Shown here one piece after another: positions 24,288-28,191 of a DNA stretch of 28,191 bases; within the stretch, counting starts at the first letter, position 1; the number at the start of each line of letters is the position of its first letter. The notes under the pieces were generated by a model, which was given only the letters and a program-made list of their open reading frames with translations, had not been told where the DNA came from and did not search any database. A program made the position numbers and the translations under genes. Source of the DNA: JAAYCI01 sp964367945 (GTDB taxonomy: Bacteria; Bacillota; Clostridia; Oscillospirales; Ruminococcaceae); the NCBI GenBank assembly GCA_964367945.1, contig CAYIZZ010000016.1, positions 1-28,191 of the forward strand, read 5' to 3'.

Positions 24288-24968
24288 ATGCGTATGTCAA
24301 AATATTTTAAAATGGTAGTATGTGCTTTAGCAGGTGTGCTTTTATTGGCGGCTTGTGCAGGGCAAGAAGATGCTTCCGAAGTTTCTTCTACAGCGAGTAC
24401 AGCAAGCGAAGCCCAAAGTACCGCATCCACAGCAGAAAGTACAGAAACTACAAATACAGAAGAAGGAGAACTGATAATGGTTGAAATTACTATGGAAAAC
24501 GGCGGAGTGATAAAGCTAGAGCTGGACGAGCAAGCAGCGCCTATCACAGTGAAAAACTTTGTAGACTTGGTAGAAGATGAGTATTATGATGGACTTACAT
24601 TCCATCGGATAATTGATGGATTTATGATTCAAGGTGGTTGTCCCTTGGGTACAGGCACAGGCGGTCCCGGCCACGAAATCAAAGGCGAGTTTGCATCTAA
24701 CGGATGGGAAAACCCCATCTCACACACACGTGGTGTTATTTCTATGGCTCGTAGCAGCGCTCCCGACTCTGCCGGCAGTCAGTTTTTCATCACAAACGGT
24801 GATGCAACTTTCTTAGATGGTGATTATGCAGCTTTTGGCCGTGTTGTGGAAGGCATGGAAGTGGTAGATGAAATTGCTGTACAAGAAGCTGAAATGGGTG
24901 GCGACGGCAGTCTTAGCTCGCCTTTAGAGCCTATTGTGATGAAAACAGTTCGTGTAGTGGAAGCCTAG
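24288..24968 (+). CDS. Cyclophilin-type peptidyl-prolyl isomerase lipoprotein
   Basis: A 226-residue exported lipoprotein. Signal peptide with lipobox LLAAC (Cys23), a Ser/Thr/Glu linker to about residue 62, then a cyclophilin domain with FHRIIDGFMIQGG (active-site Arg, Phe and Gln), GTGGPGHEI, SMARS and SQFFI. It would assist folding outside the membrane. AAGGAG lies 12 bases before ATG 24288, a long gap. An internal ATG before VEITMENGG (24477) could give a cytosolic form, but it has no clear reason to be used beyond GAAGGAG about ten bases upstream. It precedes the GtrA-like gene by 15 bases. Confidence 0.92.
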   Translation: MRMSKYFKMVVCALAGVLLLAACAGQEDASEVSSTASTASEAQSTASTAESTETTNTEEGELIMVEITMENGGVIKLELDEQAAPITVKNFVDLVEDEYYDGLTFHRIIDGFMIQGGCPLGTGTGGPGHEIKGEFASNGWENPISHTRGVISMARSSAPDSAGSQFFITNGDATFLDGDYAAFGRVVEGMEVVDEIAVQEAEMGGDGSLSSPLEPIVMKTVRVVEA

Positions 24969-24983
24969 GAGATAATTATAGTA

Positions 24984-25418
24984 ATGAATGCTATCAAAAA
25001 AATGGTATCCTTTTTTTGGAATCGTAGCCTGATGATTTTTCTTATCATAGGTGGGCTGAATACCATTATTTCCATGAGCTTGAACTATGCATTGAATACA
25101 TGGGCGGCATGGCCATTTTTTTACTCGTCGGCATTTGCGTTTGCTGTGTGTAGTGTGCCCAGCTTTTACTTTAATCGAAAGTATTCTTTTCAAAGCACCG
25201 CACCACTGCTTAAAAGCATTGTGAAGTTTTCTACAATTATCACTGTGTGTTTTTTACTCAGTTATGTGTTAAACCACTTAGCAATGCCGTTTTTACGAGA
25301 AGGTTTTTTACAAGCCTGGCCACAAAGCATTTACACATTTATCCGTGTGGTAGGCTTGCAGGCAGTGTTTACTGTTTTAAACTATGCAGGGCAGCGATTG
25401 TGGGCATTTAAAGAGTAG
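24984..25418 (+). CDS. GtrA-like membrane protein
   Basis: A 144-residue protein with four hydrophobic helices and the GtrA-family pattern: FLIIGGLNTIISMSLNY in helix 1, SVPSFYFNRKYSFQS after helix 2, and a C-terminal NYAGQRLWAFKE. GtrA-like proteins are linked to moving lipid-linked sugars across the membrane; partners are not in this window. AGGAG overlaps the previous stop and sits 12 bases before ATG 24984. It is probably cotranscribed with the cyclophilin gene. Confidence 0.88.
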   Translation: MNAIKKMVSFFWNRSLMIFLIIGGLNTIISMSLNYALNTWAAWPFFYSSAFAFAVCSVPSFYFNRKYSFQSTAPLLKSIVKFSTIITVCFLLSYVLNHLAMPFLREGFLQAWPQSIYTFIRVVGLQAVFTVLNYAGQRLWAFKE

Positions 25419-25440
25419 ATGTTATACATCTTGACATAGG

Positions 25441-25478
25441 AAAATACCCGATGTGTAATCAAACATTGGGTATTTTTT
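25441..25478 (+). terminator. Rho-independent terminator after the GtrA-like gene
   Basis: AAAATACCCGATGT pairs with ACATTGGGTATTTT (one G-T pair) around an 8-base loop, followed by a T run. Confidence 0.92.
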
Positions 25479-25501
25479 TACTTTGTTTTTTGCTTTTTTG
25501 G

Positions 25502-25510
25502 TGGTAAAAT
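25502..25510 (+). promoter_or_regulatory. Candidate extended -10 promoter for the ABC-like gene
   Basis: TGG-TAAAAT with TTGTTT 16 bases upstream of the extension (25483-25488), about 75 bases before ATG 25586. The -35 is weak. Confidence 0.45.
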
Positions 25511-25585
25511 AAGATGGAGAGAATAAAATTCGTTGTTTTTTAATAATTTAGAAACATGTTCAATAGGTGAATGGAGGCGGGACGT

Positions 25586-26701
25586 ATGGCAGGGGTGCTC
25601 TTACATAACGTTGAGAAAAGCTTTGGGGAAAACAGGACTATTCTAAAAGATATCACGCTGGCCGTACCAAGTGCGGATATGCTTGTCCTGTTGGGACCGC
25701 CGGAAAGTGGAAAAAGCCTGCTGTTTCAGATAATTTTTGGTACTCAAAAACCAACAAACGGTGAAATTTACATAGATACAAAGCCGGTGAAAGAGCAAAA
25801 GCCACTTGAGCGAGATACAGCGATGGTATATCAAATAAGTGCACTTTATCCACATATGTCTGTGCATAAAAATATAGCGTATAACCTGCAGATGCATAAA
25901 ATGCCGGAGGAAGAGATTGAAGATAGGGTGATGGAGGCTGTACATCTGCTAGGGATACGAAACTGCCTAAAAAAGATGCCAAGAGAGCTTAGTGAAAAGC
26001 AGCGGTTGCAGGCTGTAATAGCCAGGGCCGCAGCATATAGACCAAAGATATATTTACTGGATGATCCTTTGGTGAATACCTCGGCAAAGGCAAAGCCTGA
26101 ACTGTGCAAGGAGATTTTATCACTACATAAAAAGCTGGGTGCAACATTTATTTATGCCACCAACGATGTGAAGGAAGCCGCCTTGCTGGGAAAACGCACA
26201 GCGGTGATAGACAGCGGCATAATACAGCAAGTGGATAAGTGGGACGAAATACAAAAAAGCCCGAATTCATTATCAATTGCAGAATATGTGCAAAATGAAA
26301 AGATAAACGTAGTGGATGTGATTCCTTTAGAGGCGCAAGGAAATGTTGGGGTGCAAATAGGCAAAACAGTGCTTTTAGTGCCGGGAAAATATGCACAGGT
26401 GCTGAAAACTTATGTCGGACAAAAAGTGAAAATGCTTATAAGGGCAAAAGATATATATATTGATGACACACCCAAACATAGCATAATGCGGCTGCAAGCC
26501 ACTGTAAAAGCCAGGGAGCTTGCAGGTGGGTGTATTTACACCGAGCTGAGTGTATATGATGAAAATATATATATGTTGGAAGCTAGCAGTGGTGCATATA
26601 AATCCGGTGTGGAAATACCTATAGGCATAGACATGAAAAATGTGCATTTTTTCGATTGTGAAACAGGTATGGTGCTACTTTCAAAAGAAGATGACAACTG
26701 A
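25586..26701 (+). CDS. MalK/UgpC-like ABC ATPase with degraded catalytic motifs
   Basis: A 371-residue protein aligned along its length with MalK-type sugar-importer ATPases: nucleotide domain (about 1-235) plus C-terminal TOBE-like regulatory domain (about 240-371). Walker A GPPESGKS (37-44) and Q-loop Gln83 (VYQISALYPHMSV) are kept. The signature is LSEKQ (135-139) instead of LSGGQ, Walker B ends LLDDP with Asp160 replacing the catalytic Glu, the D-loop is NTSA instead of NLDA, and the H-loop reads YATND with Asn193 replacing His. It would bind nucleotide but probably hydrolyse poorly or not at all. No permease or binding-protein gene is nearby. The reading frame is intact, with GGAGG (25572-25576) before ATG 25586. 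Confidence 0.88.
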   Translation: MAGVLLHNVEKSFGENRTILKDITLAVPSADMLVLLGPPESGKSLLFQIIFGTQKPTNGEIYIDTKPVKEQKPLERDTAMVYQISALYPHMSVHKNIAYNLQMHKMPEEEIEDRVMEAVHLLGIRNCLKKMPRELSEKQRLQAVIARAAAYRPKIYLLDDPLVNTSAKAKPELCKEILSLHKKLGATFIYATNDVKEAALLGKRTAVIDSGIIQQVDKWDEIQKSPNSLSIAEYVQNEKINVVDVIPLEAQGNVGVQIGKTVLLVPGKYAQVLKTYVGQKVKMLIRAKDIYIDDTPKHSIMRLQATVKARELAGGCIYTELSVYDENIYMLEASSGAYKSGVEIPIGIDMKNVHFFDCETGMVLLSKEDDN

Positions 26702-26713
26702 TATGGCTATAAC

Positions 26714-26742
26714 TTGTGTTTTATACGATACTTTGGTAAAAT
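26714..26742 (+). promoter_or_regulatory. Candidate citrate synthase promoter
   Basis: -35 TTGTGT (26714-26719), 17-base spacer, extended -10 TGG-TAAAAT (hexamer 26737-26742). It lies in the 74-base gap before citrate synthase. Confidence 0.5.
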
Positions 26743-26775
26743 AGAAAAAACTTTGATTGAGAAGGGGTGGGAGTA

Positions 26776-28155
26776 TTGGCAACTTATAATGATAATACTT
26801 CAGACAGAATGCTTATTGACTTGTGCAAGGAATATGAACTAAACAATTTTATCGATCCTGAAATATCGGAACGTTTAGGCGTAAAACGTGGTCTTCGTAA
26901 TTCAGATGGCACCGGTGTATTGGCAGGACTTACTAATGTGTGTGACGTTGTAGGGTACAAACTGATAGATGGTGTGAAAACTCCGGTACCGGGCAAGCTG
27001 ATTTATCGTGGAATTAATATGGAGCGTATCATTGATGCGGCGTATGAAGAAGATAGATTTGTTTTTGAAGAAGTGATATGGCTGCTTTTGTTTGGCACAT
27101 TGCCACATGAAGCAGAACTTGAAGAGTTTAGGAATATTTTAGAGCAATATCGTAACTTGCCACAAAATTTCATAGACGACATGATAATAAAAGCGCCCAG
27201 TCCCAATATCATGAATAAAATGGCACGTGGTGTGTTGGCGCTGTATTCGTATGATGATGACCCGGAAGGCCAAGATCTGATGAATGTTATCAGACAGTCG
27301 ATAAAGCTGATTGCCGGACTTCCTACCATCATGGTAAATGCATGGCAGGTGAAAAGACGTACATATGATAAAGAGTCGATGTTTATACATCACCCAATAG
27401 AGGGCGTATCCATAGCAGAACATGTGTTGTCGATGTATAGAGCTGACCAAAAATACACACGCGAAGAGGCAAAACTTCTTGATTTGTGCTTAGTGTTGCA
27501 TGCAGATCACGGCGGTGGTAACAACTCTACTTTTTCAACACGTGTGCTTTCCAGCACAGGTACAGACACATACAGCGCCATTGCGGCGGGTATTGGTAGC
27601 CTGAAAGGCCCAAAACACGGTGGTGCAAACATGCGTGTGATGGAAATGCTGAAAGATATGTCGGAAAACATTGAAAATCATATGGATGATGATGAAGTGC
27701 TGGAATATCTTCGTCGTATTTTGCGCAAAAAAGCCGGCGATGGCAGCGGCCTGATTTATGGGCTTGGTCATGCGGTATACACAGTAAGTGATCCAAGAGC
27801 GATTGTTCTGCGTCAGCGTGCAGAAAATATGGCTCATGAAAAAGGCTTTGGCAGAGAGTTTCATCTATTACATGCAGTAGAGCGTTTAGGTCCGGTAGTG
27901 TTTGCTGAGGAAAAAGGCAGTAAAGACGTTTGTGCCAACGTGGACTTGTATTCTGGGCTTATTTATAAAATGTTGGGTATTTCGGAAGAACTGTATACTC
28001 CGCTATTTGCTATTGCGCGTATACCCGGATGGTGCGCACATCGTGCTGAAGAGATTTTGTTTGCAAACCGTATTATGCGTCCTGCATATCGGTATTTGGG
28101 TGTGCGCCAAAAATATGCACCGCTGAAAGAAAGAACACATCATATCGGCGAATAG
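26776..28155 (+). CDS. gltA: Citrate synthase
   Basis: A 459-residue citrate synthase of the longer clostridial kind, condensing acetyl-CoA and oxaloacetate. Family blocks: GKLIYRGI near the start, HADHGGGNNSTF and GPKHGGANMRVMEM (oxaloacetate and CoA site His), GLGHAVYTVSDPRA (catalytic His) and CANVDLYSG with the catalytic Asp, then R-I-PGWCAHRAEE. The start is TTG 26776, set by AAGGGGTGG at 26762-26770; GTG 26767 lies inside this site. It is separated from the ABC-like gene by a probable promoter and followed closely by another start, so it probably heads an operon. Confidence 0.95.
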   Translation: MATYNDNTSDRMLIDLCKEYELNNFIDPEISERLGVKRGLRNSDGTGVLAGLTNVCDVVGYKLIDGVKTPVPGKLIYRGINMERIIDAAYEEDRFVFEEVIWLLLFGTLPHEAELEEFRNILEQYRNLPQNFIDDMIIKAPSPNIMNKMARGVLALYSYDDDPEGQDLMNVIRQSIKLIAGLPTIMVNAWQVKRRTYDKESMFIHHPIEGVSIAEHVLSMYRADQKYTREEAKLLDLCLVLHADHGGGNNSTFSTRVLSSTGTDTYSAIAAGIGSLKGPKHGGANMRVMEMLKDMSENIENHMDDDEVLEYLRRILRKKAGDGSGLIYGLGHAVYTVSDPRAIVLRQRAENMAHEKGFGREFHLLHAVERLGPVVFAEEKGSKDVCANVDLYSGLIYKMLGISEELYTPLFAIARIPGWCAHRAEEILFANRIMRPAYRYLGVRQKYAPLKERTHHIGE

Positions 28156-28171
28156 CCTATAGGGGGCCAAA

Positions 28172-28191
28172 GTGAAGGGAAGATTGTCTAC
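28172..28191 (+). CDS. Probable start of the next gene (partial)
   Basis: AGGGGG (28161-28166) is followed at 28172 by GTG and an open frame reading MKGRLS to the end of the window. The good ribosome site and the position 16 bases after the citrate synthase stop make a cotranscribed gene likely. Too little is present to identify it. Confidence 0.4.

Noticed and set aside
25586..26701. ABC-like gene as a frameshifted pseudogene
   Set aside because: The frame is open over the full family length with a good ribosome site; changes are substitutions at motif positions, not truncations.
1..28191. tRNA, rRNA, CRISPR array, prophage or conjugative genes
   Set aside because: I found no cloverleaf with a GTTCRANNC arm, no rRNA-like block, no regularly spaced repeats, and no integrase, transposase or phage-like protein.

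Overview
The window looks like chromosomal housekeeping DNA from a low-GC Clostridia-type bacterium (Bacillota). Supporting signs are strong AGGAGG-type ribosome binding sites with frequent TTG and GTG starts, a V-type ATPase subunit, a pyrophosphate-type phosphofructokinase, a PyrB/PyrI pair, a QueT-type queuosine-precursor transporter, a type III pantothenate kinase and the clostridial form of FtsH. I cannot name genus or species. I saw no rRNA, tRNA, CRISPR array, transposase, integrase or phage gene.

Layout: (1) 1-207, tail of V-ATPase subunit D and a terminator. (2) 300-2200, a three-gene operon (ArsP/SO_0444-type permease, small double-cluster ferredoxin, CxxC thioredoxin-like protein) whose promoter is flanked by two matching inverted repeats, closed by a terminator shared with the converging operon. 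(3) 2211-4474, minus strand: C39-like peptidase, nitroreductase and YjbQ, tightly coupled; YjbQ seems to start at a non-ATG codon just past the nitroreductase stop. (4) 4607-6649, S9 prolyl-oligopeptidase-family peptidase. (5) 6763-7861, minus: an HD-domain protein and an unrecognised 132-residue protein. (6) 7987-9809, nnrD converging on exonuclease III, with a palindromic repeat filling the gap and supplying both stop codons. (7) 10070-12670, three tandem Cof-type HAD phosphatases. (8) 12777-15973, a SurA/PrsA-like lipoprotein and FtsH. (9) 16035-19732, minus: queT with a structured leader, an SIS protein, an SDR, pyrI and pyrB. (10) 19919-20747, a second copy of the palindromic repeat followed by nnrE. 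(11) 20986-23238, PPi-type phosphofructokinase and coaX. (12) 23309-25418, a charged single-pass membrane protein, a cyclophilin lipoprotein and a GtrA-like protein. (13) 25586-28191, an ABC ATPase with degraded catalytic motifs, citrate synthase, and the probable first codons of another gene.

Functional links: nnrD and nnrE together make the NAD(P)HX repair pathway, here split into two genes 11 kb apart, each next to one copy of the repeat. pyrB and pyrI form aspartate transcarbamoylase. Phosphofructokinase and citrate synthase belong to central carbon metabolism. FtsH, the two PPIase-like lipoproteins, the C39-like protein and the S9 peptidase fall under protein folding and turnover.

The observations most worth following are the ABC ATPase that lacks the catalytic glutamate, H-loop histidine, D-loop aspartate and normal signature at once; the nested-palindrome repeat; the probable AUC start (or in-frame UGA fusion) of YjbQ; and the paired ATCAA-N6-TTGAT sites at the permease operon. 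No single novel multi-gene system is obvious.
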